DNA of 43,452 bases from contig NZ_BAED01000068.1 of assembly GCF_000241345.1 (NCBI RefSeq), forward strand, positions 1 to 43,452. The letters are read 5' to 3'. The DNA comes from Gordonia amarae NBRC 15530. GTDB taxonomy: Bacteria; Actinomycetota; Actinomycetes; Mycobacteriales; Mycobacteriaceae. The notes below the pieces were generated by a model that was not told the origin of the DNA, searched no databases, and worked only from the letters and a program-made list of their open reading frames with translations. Of the stretch, positions 16,901 to 23,741 are shown one piece after another; positions within the stretch are counted from its first letter, which is position 1, and every line of letters begins with the position of its first letter. The position numbers and the translations under genes are program-made.

Positions 16901-17533
16901 GCCGAACTCCTGGCCGGCAAGGCACTCGACACGCAGTCCCGGGTCCTGAACCTGCAATCCTGCCTGAACCAACTCCTTCAGGTGAGAGCATCAGCAGGTG
17001 CACTCCGCTCACCTGCGGCAGTCTTGAAAGCCGGAAATGCAACCCCATACGAGTCCGAATGCGTATTCCTCGCGCTGGCAACATCACTCGGCATAGACGT
17101 CGGCATGGCAATTTCCAACAACGAGAAGCTGATCGCACTCATTGACATTGGCGGGCAATGGCACACCGCCACACCGGTCGGAGTGAACGACCACATCAAG
17201 CAGCCGCTGTCTCCGGCAACCTTGCCCACCACTATCAAACCCATCGTCGCCCCACGACCCCCCGGCCCAGTTTCGCCGCTGATGCCTTGGCTCAGCGAGT
17301 TCGCACCGGGATCGGGTGAGCCTGCACCAGCAAGACGGCCGGCCAAGGCTCCTGTAGGAGCCGAGTTTGGAGCTGTGACGATTGAGTGGGACGGAGAAGT
17401 GGTGCCGGACGGTGCGCTGGCTGTAGAGCCTCTGCTCATGGCCGAGTCGACCAACCCGGCAGAGTCTAAAAGCATTGGTTCCCAAGATGTCCCATGGAGG
17501 AGGCCGACGCGCAAGGTGCCACGTGTGTGGTGA
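13910..17533 (+). CDS. PLD-nuclease/Ski2-like SF2 helicase fusion
   Basis: A 1207-aa protein from the ATG at 13910 (in-frame starts back to 13853 are possible). Residues 1-150 are a phospholipase-D-like domain with one HKD motif, IHDKYVLADD (H95, K97, D102), followed by SSNFTRKELDVNQN; one motif per chain implies a dimer. Residues 165-600 are an SF2 helicase: Walker A PTSAGKT (K206), DEVH (301-304), LSATVANADELAKWF, ATSGLSTGVNTPAR, and motif VI QQMLGRAGRAG (520-530). The motifs resemble Ski2/Hel308/Brr2 helicases. The C-terminal 550 residues are unknown. Near the end, SECVFLALATSLGI (C1051) and QWHTATP (H1085) recall a transglutaminase-like or cysteine-peptidase core; this is a weak call. The setting suggests defence. 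Mokosh type II also fuses PLD and helicase, but its helicase is of the SF1/COG1112 type. Confidence 0.8.
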   Translation: MTGSIFHSYTSEDAAASGLYTQLRDMIAEAKTRLWITVPWWDTSESARTLLDCALATKRRGVEVRVISRPDRSNDAALGRLRDAGVDVVTIKNIHDKYVLADDAVLIQSSNFTRKELDVNQNSGRLHGDAETVEAYELLFDKLVADRDALSVGQEVWTPASSLIPVELTRFLDRYKTLNPLQSMAVPAVLSATGHIMVVAPTSAGKTLVGEVAALRSIVQEGQPAVWLMPARALAAEVAQTAARWESLGIRTLQLTGEVNLSSEKAQKAQLWVATTEKFESMYRRSTLRDFLKRVGCLIIDEVHLVGDPSRGAVLESVIARLRLAEARTRIVALSATVANADELAKWFNATLITSTWRPTVLTTQIVAYDPGSGGTDWLKDEAGKNNAINALLSDLAATGPEDHPEVSETIGRDGGTLGSVLVFCGSKNAVRQTAAMLAGVETEQRDDHALVTQAMASGVGIHFRDAPRASEALRAFNDRKIGALVATSGLSTGVNTPARIVIIRDLKLGVSDLEVSQAQQMLGRAGRAGKEPEGFGYLLVPRDRETEWRAKLTEGYRVKSQLVGQIDDVLLAEILLGSITSREDAQIWFKGTFAYAQSSNLHDVGAVIDELVKHRLVADQNGTLTITDLGKLTARLMIGVSAACGILDGLGALGFPTQALEAENQVLALIVNSVPAIQDLPINARIYEDWVSQTLNGCGHGLGVHIGHNDDNFKSRFAAAVAVAALREPGRLSVPRTSKMSRGELVRTVDVLPRYLAWLNALGELGESPWAPAVAGDLGRRLEWWNLEPRPTRGSGRLLWLLEQLLDPEHRERRMGELWARARAASYDNPNGINIAPHNVDVTGDAFDELIANRAHLVLSPPDGTAVDIDASPYAARIMVVANSGSGPAQSELKALGARIDLPVPYGTTRNELAADIVLYARNDFAYANLITDLPDGVTANGEAVKKARVLIKKLNPAMAVAPHSGRIRRILMRERSRTLDELRPQITPEPELREIAELLAGKALDTQSRVLNLQSCLNQLLQVRASAGALRSPAAVLKAGNATPYESECVFLALATSLGIDVGMAISNNEKLIALIDIGGQWHTATPVGVNDHIKQPLSPATLPTTIKPIVAPRPPGPVSPLMPWLSEFAPGSGEPAPARRPAKAPVGAEFGAVTIEWDGEVVPDGALAVEPLLMAESTNPAESKSIGSQDVPWRRPTRKVPRVW

Positions 17534-17701
17534 TCCACGAGCGGAACGGTGAGTCCTCGTAGGGGCACCTGTCCCCTTCGAAGTTGTGCGGACATTCCAG
17601 CAGTGAGTCTGGGTGCCGGCGAGCGGGTTGTGACTGATGCCGGGCTGCGGTTATCCGGATTACGCCCGAATAGTGGGCGCGACCCGGATACCCCCGGGCG
17701 A

Positions 17702-19219
17702 TCAGAGCCCGACGGCCGCCGCCGCGGTGTCGGTCTCATGCCACCGGCGCAGCTCCGAGCCGGCCGCCCAGGTGGAGTGGGTTCCGCTCGAGACCCGTTC
17801 GGGGAGGCGGAGTTTGCAGACCGGTCCATCCGACACGCGCGCGGCGTCGAGCACCACGCAGTAGGACGCGTCGTCGTTCATGTCGGTGGTGATGGTGATG
17901 AGGTAGCCGTCGTCCTCACCGGAGCTGCCGACACGTGGCGCCATTGATGTCTCGCTGCCGTAGACGCCGTCGCCCAGGAAGAACGACTCCTCGGCGCCGG
18001 TCCTGAGGTCGTGCTTGACGACCCCGTTGAACAGGAACCAGCCGTCGACGCCCGAGGCGGCGTAGACGTAGCGGTGGGGGCGGGCGGTGACGGATCCGTT
18101 GATCATCCCGAACTCGGAGATGGTGTCGGTGAGCTGTTCCTCGCGCACGGCCCCGGTGACCATGTTGAACCGCCAGCGGTGCAGCCGCGTCTGCAGATGG
18201 TCGAGGGCGAGATAGCGGAACGCCTTCTGCCACTTGTCGGTGATCCCTTCCCCGCCGGGTTCGGGGTCGCCCTGGTAGAAGCCGTCCAGGACGATCTCGT
18301 CGCCGTCCTCGTAGGCGTTGGCGAAGTGCAGGACGTAGGTCGGGTCGGCCTCGAACCACGTGATGTCGGAGGTCTGGCCCCGTCGCGGGATCACCGCGAA
18401 CCGGGCCGGGGTGTCGGCGTGGAGCTTGGGCAGGTGGATGTCGTGCTTGAGGAGTTCCGGATCCCAGAACATCGGGAGGTCGTTGAGAATCGCGTAGTTC
18501 TCAGTGAACGCCATGTCATGCGGCATGCGCGGTCCGGGCAGCGGGACGTCGATATAGTGCGCGAGGTCGTTGTGCTCGTCGACGACGCCATAGTGCATGT
18601 ACGGCGCGTCCTTGCCGTAGTTGAAGAACAACAGTTCACCGGTGTGGTCGTCGACCTTGGGGTGCGCGGAGACGCCCAGGTGGTACGGGAAGCCGCCGTT
18701 CCAGTCCTCCTTGCCGAGCGTGCGGGCGGAGAACGGATCGACCCGGTACAGATCGCCGCACATCCAGAAACTCGTCAGCGCCCGGCCACGATGCACGACG
18801 ACGTCGGTGCTGGACGCATCCTTCATCCGGCGCCGTGCACCCCAACCGTCCTCGCGGACCGCCCAGTCGGGCATCTCGGCCATGCCGGCCCACAGCGACT
18901 GCCTGGCCTCCTGCTCGGCGAGCATGCCGTCGGTGCGGATGAATCGGTTGCGGTAGAAAGCTTTTCCGTCCCGGAAACCGACAACGTGGATCATGCCGTC
19001 GCCGTCGAACGGGTGGTAGTTCTTGATCGCCGGGTGCAGCGGGTTCTCGGTGTTACGGAGGTAGACGCCGTCCAGGTCGGGCGGAATCGCACCCTCGATG
19101 ACCTGCAGGTCGTCGGCATCCCACTCGGTGGTCTGCGGCCGCCACGGTCCGGTCCGGTACGGATGGTCGTCGTCCGCGGGGAGAGTCGACAACAACTTGC
19201 CGACAACCTCGATGTCCAT
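17702..19219 (-). CDS. Carotenoid oxygenase (CCD/RPE65 family)
   Basis: A 505-aa protein of the carotenoid cleavage dioxygenase family, seven-bladed propellers with non-haem iron held by four His. Candidate ligands lie in the expected order: YHLGVSAHPK, RMPHDMAFTENY, YVLHFANAYE and the C-terminal SSGTHSTWAAG. The signature N-terminus GVYLRNTENPLHP and YHPFDGDGMIH is also present. Members cleave carotenoids, apocarotenoids, stilbenes or lignin-derived phenolics; the substrate here is unknown. The gene is divergent from a thiolase, with an inverted repeat between them. The start at the ATG at 19219 is preceded by GGAGAAAGG. Length is normal for the family. Confidence 0.93.
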   Translation of the reverse strand: MDIEVVGKLLSTLPADDDHPYRTGPWRPQTTEWDADDLQVIEGAIPPDLDGVYLRNTENPLHPAIKNYHPFDGDGMIHVVGFRDGKAFYRNRFIRTDGMLAEQEARQSLWAGMAEMPDWAVREDGWGARRRMKDASSTDVVVHRGRALTSFWMCGDLYRVDPFSARTLGKEDWNGGFPYHLGVSAHPKVDDHTGELLFFNYGKDAPYMHYGVVDEHNDLAHYIDVPLPGPRMPHDMAFTENYAILNDLPMFWDPELLKHDIHLPKLHADTPARFAVIPRRGQTSDITWFEADPTYVLHFANAYEDGDEIVLDGFYQGDPEPGGEGITDKWQKAFRYLALDHLQTRLHRWRFNMVTGAVREEQLTDTISEFGMINGSVTARPHRYVYAASGVDGWFLFNGVVKHDLRTGAEESFFLGDGVYGSETSMAPRVGSSGEDDGYLITITTDMNDDASYCVVLDAARVSDGPVCKLRLPERVSSGTHSTWAAGSELRRWHETDTAAAAVGL

Positions 19220-19256
19220 GGGCCGCCTTTCTCCGAGGTTTCCGAATCATTCCTAT

Positions 19257-19323
19257 AGTTGGCAGAGTGACAGGTCGTCGAAACGCTTGTCAAGCGCCCC
19301 CTGGGGTGCATACTCTGCCAACT
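19257..19323. promoter_or_regulatory. 12-bp inverted repeat in divergent promoter region
   Basis: AGTTGGCAGAGT (19257-19268) is repeated as its exact complement ACTCTGCCAACT (19312-19323), with 43 bp between. The sites lie in the 129-bp gap between the carotenoid oxygenase and thiolase genes, each close to one start codon. Two facing sites could allow one regulator to control both genes, possibly by looping. The downstream tandem HxlR protein is the obvious candidate. Confidence 0.6.
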
Positions 19324-19348
19324 GGAGTACTGACGAAAGCAGGCATCG

Positions 19349-20560
19349 ATGACAACCCCGGTGACCATCGCGGGCGGCTACCAATCCGACTTCGCCCGCA
19401 ACCTGACCCGCGAGGGCGAGGACCTCGCGTCGTTGACGGCCGAGATCGTCGACGGTGCGCTGGCCGCGTCGGGCGTTCCGGCCACCGACATCGACGTGAT
19501 CCACATGGCCAACGCGTTCGGGCAGGTCTACACCGGGCAGGGCCAGCTCGGCGCGATGCCCGCCTCGATGCGCGAGGAACTATGGGGTGTGCCGGCCTCC
19601 CGGCACGAAGGTGCCTGCGCGTCAGGATCATTGGCGATTCTCGCGGCGATGGCCGACCTGGAGTCCGGCCGCTACGACTGCGCGCTCGTGCTCGGCGTCG
19701 AACTGGAACGCAACGTACCCGGCGACATCGGCACGCAGAACATGATGGGCGCGGCGTGGATCGGCCGTGAGGGCCAGGATGCGCGCTACATCTGGCCCTA
19801 CATGTTCAGCCGGATCGCCGACGAGTACACCAAACGCTACGGCATCGATCCCGAATACCTGTGGCGGATAGCAGAATTGGCGCATCGCAACGGCAAGGGC
19901 AACCCGAACGCCCAATCGCGGGCATGGGAGTTCCCGCCCGCTTTCTACACCGCCGACGACGCGGCGAACCCATTCGTCGAGGGCTGCCTTCGCAAGGCCG
20001 ACTGCGGGCCACTCACCGACGGTGGTGCGGGTGTCGTCCTGGTCTCCGGCCGGTATCTGGACCGGCATCCCGGCGTTACCGGTTCGACGATCCTCGGCTG
20101 GGGCCACCGCACCGTCGGACTCGGCCTCGAGGACAAACTCGCCCGCAGTGCCGACGCGCCGCTGATGTTCCCGCACGTCGCTGACGCGATCGGTGACGCG
20201 TTCGGTCGGGCCGGCATCGCCGGTGTCGACGACCTCGACGTGATCGAGACGCACGACTGCTTCACCGTCAGCGAGTACATGGCGATCGACCACTTCGGTC
20301 TCACCGCACCGGGCGAGAGCTGGCGTGCCGTCGAGAACGGTGACCTGGAGATCGGCGGCCGGGTCGCGATGAACCCAAGTGGTGGGCTCCTCGGTGGTGG
20401 ACATCCGGTCGGCGCCACCGGGGTCCGGATGCTCCTCGACGCGCACAAGCAGGTCACCGGCGCAGCGGGTGGCTACCAGGTCGACGCCGCGCGCCGCGCC
20501 GCGACCCTGAACATCGGCGGCAGCACCAGTACCGTCGCGTCGTTCGTCGTCGGCGTCTGA
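19349..20560 (+). CDS. Thiolase family protein (acetyl-CoA acetyltransferase/SCP-x type)
   Basis: A 403-aa thiolase-fold protein. The acyl-accepting Cys is C90 in HEGACASGSLA. The C-terminal active-site loop is NPSGGLLGGGHPVGATG, with the catalytic His in GGGHP. A middle motif ETHDCFTVSEYMAID corresponds to the N-E-A/H-D-x-F region of SCP-x-like thiolases, which often lack the last catalytic Cys of true degradative thiolases. Such enzymes cleave or condense acyl-CoA esters, for example side-chain beta-ketoacyl-CoA of sterols or aromatic acids. Next to a carotenoid oxygenase it may process the CoA ester of a cleavage product; this is inference. An ATG start follows GAAAGCAGG. Confidence 0.9.
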   Translation: MTTPVTIAGGYQSDFARNLTREGEDLASLTAEIVDGALAASGVPATDIDVIHMANAFGQVYTGQGQLGAMPASMREELWGVPASRHEGACASGSLAILAAMADLESGRYDCALVLGVELERNVPGDIGTQNMMGAAWIGREGQDARYIWPYMFSRIADEYTKRYGIDPEYLWRIAELAHRNGKGNPNAQSRAWEFPPAFYTADDAANPFVEGCLRKADCGPLTDGGAGVVLVSGRYLDRHPGVTGSTILGWGHRTVGLGLEDKLARSADAPLMFPHVADAIGDAFGRAGIAGVDDLDVIETHDCFTVSEYMAIDHFGLTAPGESWRAVENGDLEIGGRVAMNPSGGLLGGGHPVGATGVRMLLDAHKQVTGAAGGYQVDAARRAATLNIGGSTSTVASFVVGV

Positions 20561-20609
20561 CGGGCTTCGGGAGACTTCGGGGGTCGGCACGGGCGCATAG
20601 ACTCACGCT

Positions 20610-21539
20610 GTGACCGACTCGCCGACGCAACTCGAACCCGGCGGCGCCAACGCCATCGCCGTGGCGCTCGGCATCCTCGGCGACGAGTGGAATCTGTGGA
20701 TTCTGCGCCACGCGGTCGACGGTTGCCGGCGGTACGGCGACTGGATGGCGCGTGGATCGATCTCCAACGCGGTGCTGTCGGCCCGCCTCGCCGGCCTGAC
20801 GGAACGCGGGCTGTTTCGCAAGGTCCGCTACAGCGAGCGGCCGCAGCGCTTCGAGTACCACCTGACTCACCGCGGCGCCCACGTCTGGCCGATCCTGCTG
20901 AGCATGTGGGCCTGGGAACGCCGGTGGGCGCCGGACTCGCGAGCCTCGCTGCCGCAGATGCGCCACACCGGGTGCGACAACGAGTTCGTTCCCGAATTGA
21001 TCTGCCACACCTGTGAATCGGCGGCCGGTCTGCATGACGTGACCACTCTCCCAGGCCCCAGCGGGCATTGGGCGCGGAGCGTGCCCGACTCCATCTCCCG
21101 ACGACGCTCCGCCGCGTCCGGGCATCCTTCCCAGGTGCTGCCGCACACGATGGTGCTGATCGGCGACCGCTGGTCGTCGGCGATGCTGGGCGCACTCCTA
21201 CTCGGCACCAACCGCTTCGGCGAGTTCGTCGACCGCACCACCGCACCACCGACGATCGTCGTCGACCGCCTCACCCGGTTCGTCGAGCTCGGCGTGGCCG
21301 TGACCGAACCCCGCCCGGAGCGCGAGGACTGGGTCACCTACCGCCTCACCGACAAGGGTGCCGCGTTCTTCCCGGTGATCGCGCTGATGATCGCCTGGGG
21401 GCAACGCTGGTTCCGGGCCCCTGAGGGACCGGCCTTGGAGTTCACACACATCGCGTGCGGAGGCGCCTTCATCCCGCGTCTGGCCTGCGGCAACTGCCGG
21501 GCACAACTGAAAGCGGTGTCCGTGCAGATCGTCGGGTGA
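20610..21539 (+). CDS. Tandem-domain HxlR-type transcriptional regulator
   Basis: A 309-aa protein made of two HxlR winged-helix domains in one chain. The first is residues about 12-115 (IAVALGILGDEWNLWILRHA, then SNAVLSARLAGLTERGLF and YHLTHRGAHVWPIL). The second is residues about 175-285 (MVLIGDRWSSAMLGALLLG, then IVVDRLTRFVELGV and YRLTDKGAAFFPVI). Each domain is followed by a Cys-rich segment (HTGCDNEF..LICHTCESA and HIACGGAF..LACGNCRAQ) that could bind zinc or sense redox state. Ordinary HxlR proteins are about 110-150 aa dimers; here the dimer appears fused. It probably regulates the thiolase and carotenoid oxygenase genes. It starts at GTG 20610, 49 bp after the thiolase gene. Confidence 0.85.
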   Translation: MTDSPTQLEPGGANAIAVALGILGDEWNLWILRHAVDGCRRYGDWMARGSISNAVLSARLAGLTERGLFRKVRYSERPQRFEYHLTHRGAHVWPILLSMWAWERRWAPDSRASLPQMRHTGCDNEFVPELICHTCESAAGLHDVTTLPGPSGHWARSVPDSISRRRSAASGHPSQVLPHTMVLIGDRWSSAMLGALLLGTNRFGEFVDRTTAPPTIVVDRLTRFVELGVAVTEPRPEREDWVTYRLTDKGAAFFPVIALMIAWGQRWFRAPEGPALEFTHIACGGAFIPRLACGNCRAQLKAVSVQIVG

Positions 21540-21589
21540 CTCCGGGGTGCAATAGGGGGCGCCCCGAATACCGTTCTTGATAACAATAC

Positions 21590-22146
21590 CGATGGTGAGT
21601 TCTGCCCATTGCCTGTTCCTGCCGCCCGGCAGATAGTTGTGGTGTCCGAAACGGACCCAGCTAACACAGGAGAAAACAATGAACATCACCAAGACCACCG
21701 CCGCCGCCACCATGCTCGCCGCCGCCGGCGCCGTCGCGCTGGGAGTTGTTGCCGGACCGGCCAATGCGGCCATCTACTCCAACAATCCGATCGATGTTCC
21801 GCAGTGCTCCTACGCCACCGGTACCCCCAGCCAGGAATGCCTGAACACCCCCACCTATCGGGTGACGACCTCGACCGGAAAGATGGTGGTCCAGTTCCGT
21901 GCCAACTACAACCATTGCTCCGATATCATCGCCCACATCATCGTCGACGGCCGCGAATGGGGCAGCCAGCGGGTCGGACCGGGCCAGAAGGACGGCAGCT
22001 ACTACATGCAGCTGACCCCGGGAACCCACAAGGTCGGTGTCCGTGCCACCGGTATCCGTGGTGGCTGCAACGTCGGCTACGTCAGCGCCTGGGGCGGCAA
22101 CCTGCGCATCGAGACCAACGCCGACGCGGACAACGGCATCGGCTGA
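21590..22146 (+). repeat. 557-bp inverted repeat, left arm
   Basis: The sequence 21590-22146 recurs in reverse orientation at 24882-25438 over exactly the same length. I found only three substitutions: one nonsynonymous at codon 111 and two synonymous at codons 99-100. Each arm runs from about 90 bp upstream of the start codon to the last base of the stop codon of a small secreted-protein gene, so each copy keeps its own promoter region and ribosome site. Confidence 0.95.
21679..22146 (+). CDS. Small secreted Cys-containing protein, copy 1
   Basis: A 155-aa protein from the ATG at 21679 (AGGAG ribosome site). Residues 1-30 are a Sec signal peptide with cleavage after AGPANA. The mature part has four Cys (C43, C54, C80 and one in RGGCNVGY), enough for two disulfides. 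It is predicted to be beta-rich (YRVTTSTGKMVVQFR, IIAHIIVDGREWGS, GTHKVGVRATG). Similar small exported proteins of unknown role occur in Gordonia-like genomes. It differs from copy 2 only at residue 111 (Gln here, Lys there). A strong terminator follows. Function cannot be assigned. Confidence 0.85.
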   Translation: MNITKTTAAATMLAAAGAVALGVVAGPANAAIYSNNPIDVPQCSYATGTPSQECLNTPTYRVTTSTGKMVVQFRANYNHCSDIIAHIIVDGREWGSQRVGPGQKDGSYYMQLTPGTHKVGVRATGIRGGCNVGYVSAWGGNLRIETNADADNGIG

Positions 22147-22176
22147 ATCCCGCGGTTGATGACCGCTCCACCCCGT

Positions 22177-22209
22177 CCGGCGGCGAACTCGTAACGAGTT
22201 CGCCGCCGG
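22177..22209. terminator. Perfect 33-bp palindromic terminator
   Basis: CCGGCGGCGAACTCGT (22177-22192) is followed by a single A and then its exact complement (22194-22209), 16-bp arms. It lies 30 bp after the secreted-protein stop. It may work in both directions, and is very stable as RNA. Confidence 0.75.
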
Positions 22210-22322
22210 TTCTCGTTCCGGGCCTGTGGATAAATCGGTCGACCGCCGACGCCGACCGCTGGTACGGTCTCGCCTTGTCTCGCAACCGAACCGACCAAGA
22301 GATGAGAGAAAAGACCAGACCG

Positions 22323-23630
22323 ATGACCGACATTGACCTCAGCGGCGAACACTTCCAGGTTCGCCGTGCCATCGAACTCATCACCGAGTTGCTCGGTGGT
22401 GCGGTGGCGGCCGCTGACGAGGAGTCGACCGACCGCTTCCTCGAAACCCATATGGCTGTTCGCCGAAGCACTTTGGTCGCGCAGCGCATCGCGCTGACAC
22501 CGGCCACCTTCGTCGCCGGCGGGCTGGTGATGGCCGACCTCATGACTGAACACCGGGTGATTGTCGGGCCCGGAAACTACGACTCGGATCCGTCGTGGAC
22601 CAGTCATCGGCTCGGTTCCGAGGACATCTCGGTACCCAGTTGCCTGACCGCATTCTTTCCCGACGGACTGCTGGTGGGAACCGAACCCATCGCGGTGCAG
22701 ATCACCGCCGAGGACCGCCATTACATCGGATCGGAAGACGGCATCACCATTATCGCCGGTCCCGACTCCCGCGAATTGGCCACCGACACCGCCGGCCTGC
22801 TGCGCGAACGGATGCGGCTGCGCAACCCGTTGCGCGGCAAGATGATCTCCTCGCTCGCATCCGGGGGTTCGGTGGTATTCGACATCATCGACCCGAAACC
22901 GGTGAGCCGCGACGACGTGATCGTCGACCCCCGTGTGTGGCACGAGATCGACCTGTCGATCCGTTCGGTCACCGACCGCCGCGACATCCTGCTCGCCGCC
23001 GGATTCAGCACCAGCCGGGGCATCATGCTGGCCGGACTGCCCGGCGTCGGCAAGACCGCCGTGGCCCGGGTGGTCGCCCACGAACTCGTGGCGCGGGGTT
23101 TCACCGTGCTGCTCGTCGACCCGGAGGTCGGGTCGCAGGCGCTGTCCGCGCTGTACACGCAGGCGGATGCGCTGTCACCGTCGGTGGTGGTGCTCGACGA
23201 CGTCGACCTGTATGCCGGCCGGCGCGGCGGGTCCTCCGACGCCGGTCTCGGCGCGTTCCTCACCGCGCTCGACGGGGCCCGGCAGCACAACGATGTCCTC
23301 ACCATCGCCACCACCAACGACCCGAAGGCGATGGACGCCGCCGCGATCCGGACCTCACGCTTCGACAGCATCATCGAGATGGACCTGCCATCCGATCACG
23401 CTGCCGAAGGCATCCTCACCCGGGCACTGTCGACGCTCGACCACACCGTCGACGTCCGCCAGGTGGTGCGGGCGTTACCGCCCGAACGCAGCGGCGCCGA
23501 CATCTGCGAGGCCGTCCGGCGGGCCATCCTCACCGTCGAGGACACCGCCCACATCGGCACCGCCGACCTGATCGGCGTGATCTCCGCGGGCGACTACCGT
23601 GCGGAGCTCCCCACCGGGGCCTATCTGTGA
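22323..23630 (+). CDS. AAA+ ATPase (classical, FtsH/Cdc48-like core)
   Basis: A 435-aa protein from the ATG at 22323 (an in-frame ATG at 22302 is an alternative). The N-terminal 220 residues form an unfamiliar domain (FQVRRAIELITELLGGAVAA ... LMTEHRVIVGPGNYDSD). The AAA+ core has Walker A GLPGVGKT (238-245), Walker B SVVVLDDVD (287-295), sensor IATTN and an arginine-finger region RTSRFDSII, followed by a small helical lid (PPERSGADICEAVRRAIL). This is the layout of single-ring AAA proteins that remodel or unfold partners. No protease or membrane segment is seen, so it probably works with an unknown partner. It stands alone between terminators, inside the segment enclosed by the inverted repeats. 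Confidence 0.85.
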   Translation: MTDIDLSGEHFQVRRAIELITELLGGAVAAADEESTDRFLETHMAVRRSTLVAQRIALTPATFVAGGLVMADLMTEHRVIVGPGNYDSDPSWTSHRLGSEDISVPSCLTAFFPDGLLVGTEPIAVQITAEDRHYIGSEDGITIIAGPDSRELATDTAGLLRERMRLRNPLRGKMISSLASGGSVVFDIIDPKPVSRDDVIVDPRVWHEIDLSIRSVTDRRDILLAAGFSTSRGIMLAGLPGVGKTAVARVVAHELVARGFTVLLVDPEVGSQALSALYTQADALSPSVVVLDDVDLYAGRRGGSSDAGLGAFLTALDGARQHNDVLTIATTNDPKAMDAAAIRTSRFDSIIEMDLPSDHAAEGILTRALSTLDHTVDVRQVVRALPPERSGADICEAVRRAILTVEDTAHIGTADLIGVISAGDYRAELPTGAYL

Positions 23631-23644
23631 GCGGATGCTCCGTC

Positions 23645-23679
23645 AATCGCCGCCCCGGGACTCTCCTGGGGCGGCGATT
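23645..23679 (+). terminator. Terminator after AAA+ ATPase gene
   Basis: AATCGCCGCCCC (23645-23656) pairs with GGGGCGGCGATT (23668-23679), a 12-bp stem with an 11-nt loop starting 15 bp after the stop codon. Its right arm overlaps the first palindrome upstream of the DUF4143 remnant. Confidence 0.7.
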
Positions 23680-23729
23680 ATGGTCGCCACGATGAACCGA
23701 TTTGCCTCTGTTGGCGATTACAATCGCCA
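23673..23729 (+). promoter_or_regulatory. Paired GGCGATT-N-AATCGCC palindromes before the DUF4143 remnant
   Basis: TGGCGATT-AC-AATCGCCA (23712-23729) is a perfect 8-bp-arm palindrome. A partial copy, GGCGATTATGGTCGCCA, lies 40 bp upstream (23673-23689). Similar GGCGATTATAATCGCC-type repeats commonly precede DUF4143/AAA_14 ATPase genes in my recollection. They are probably the original control sites of the now truncated gene. Confidence 0.5.
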
Positions 23730-23741
23730 CAGAAGGGACGA

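Noticed and set aside
13910..17533. Calling the PLD-helicase a Mokosh type II protein
   Set aside because: The helicase motifs (DEVH, QQMLGRAGRAG) are SF2 Ski2-like, whereas Mokosh uses an SF1 COG1112-type helicase.
18011..19258. Long plus-strand frame opposite the carotenoid oxygenase gene
   Set aside because: A shadow of the real gene in GC-rich DNA; its Val/Glu-rich repetitive sequence has no domain.
21609..22322. Upstream extension of the AAA+ ATPase frame through the secreted-protein gene
   Set aside because: It overlaps the secreted-protein gene in another frame and crosses the perfect palindromic terminator; the ATG at 22323 is the sensible start.
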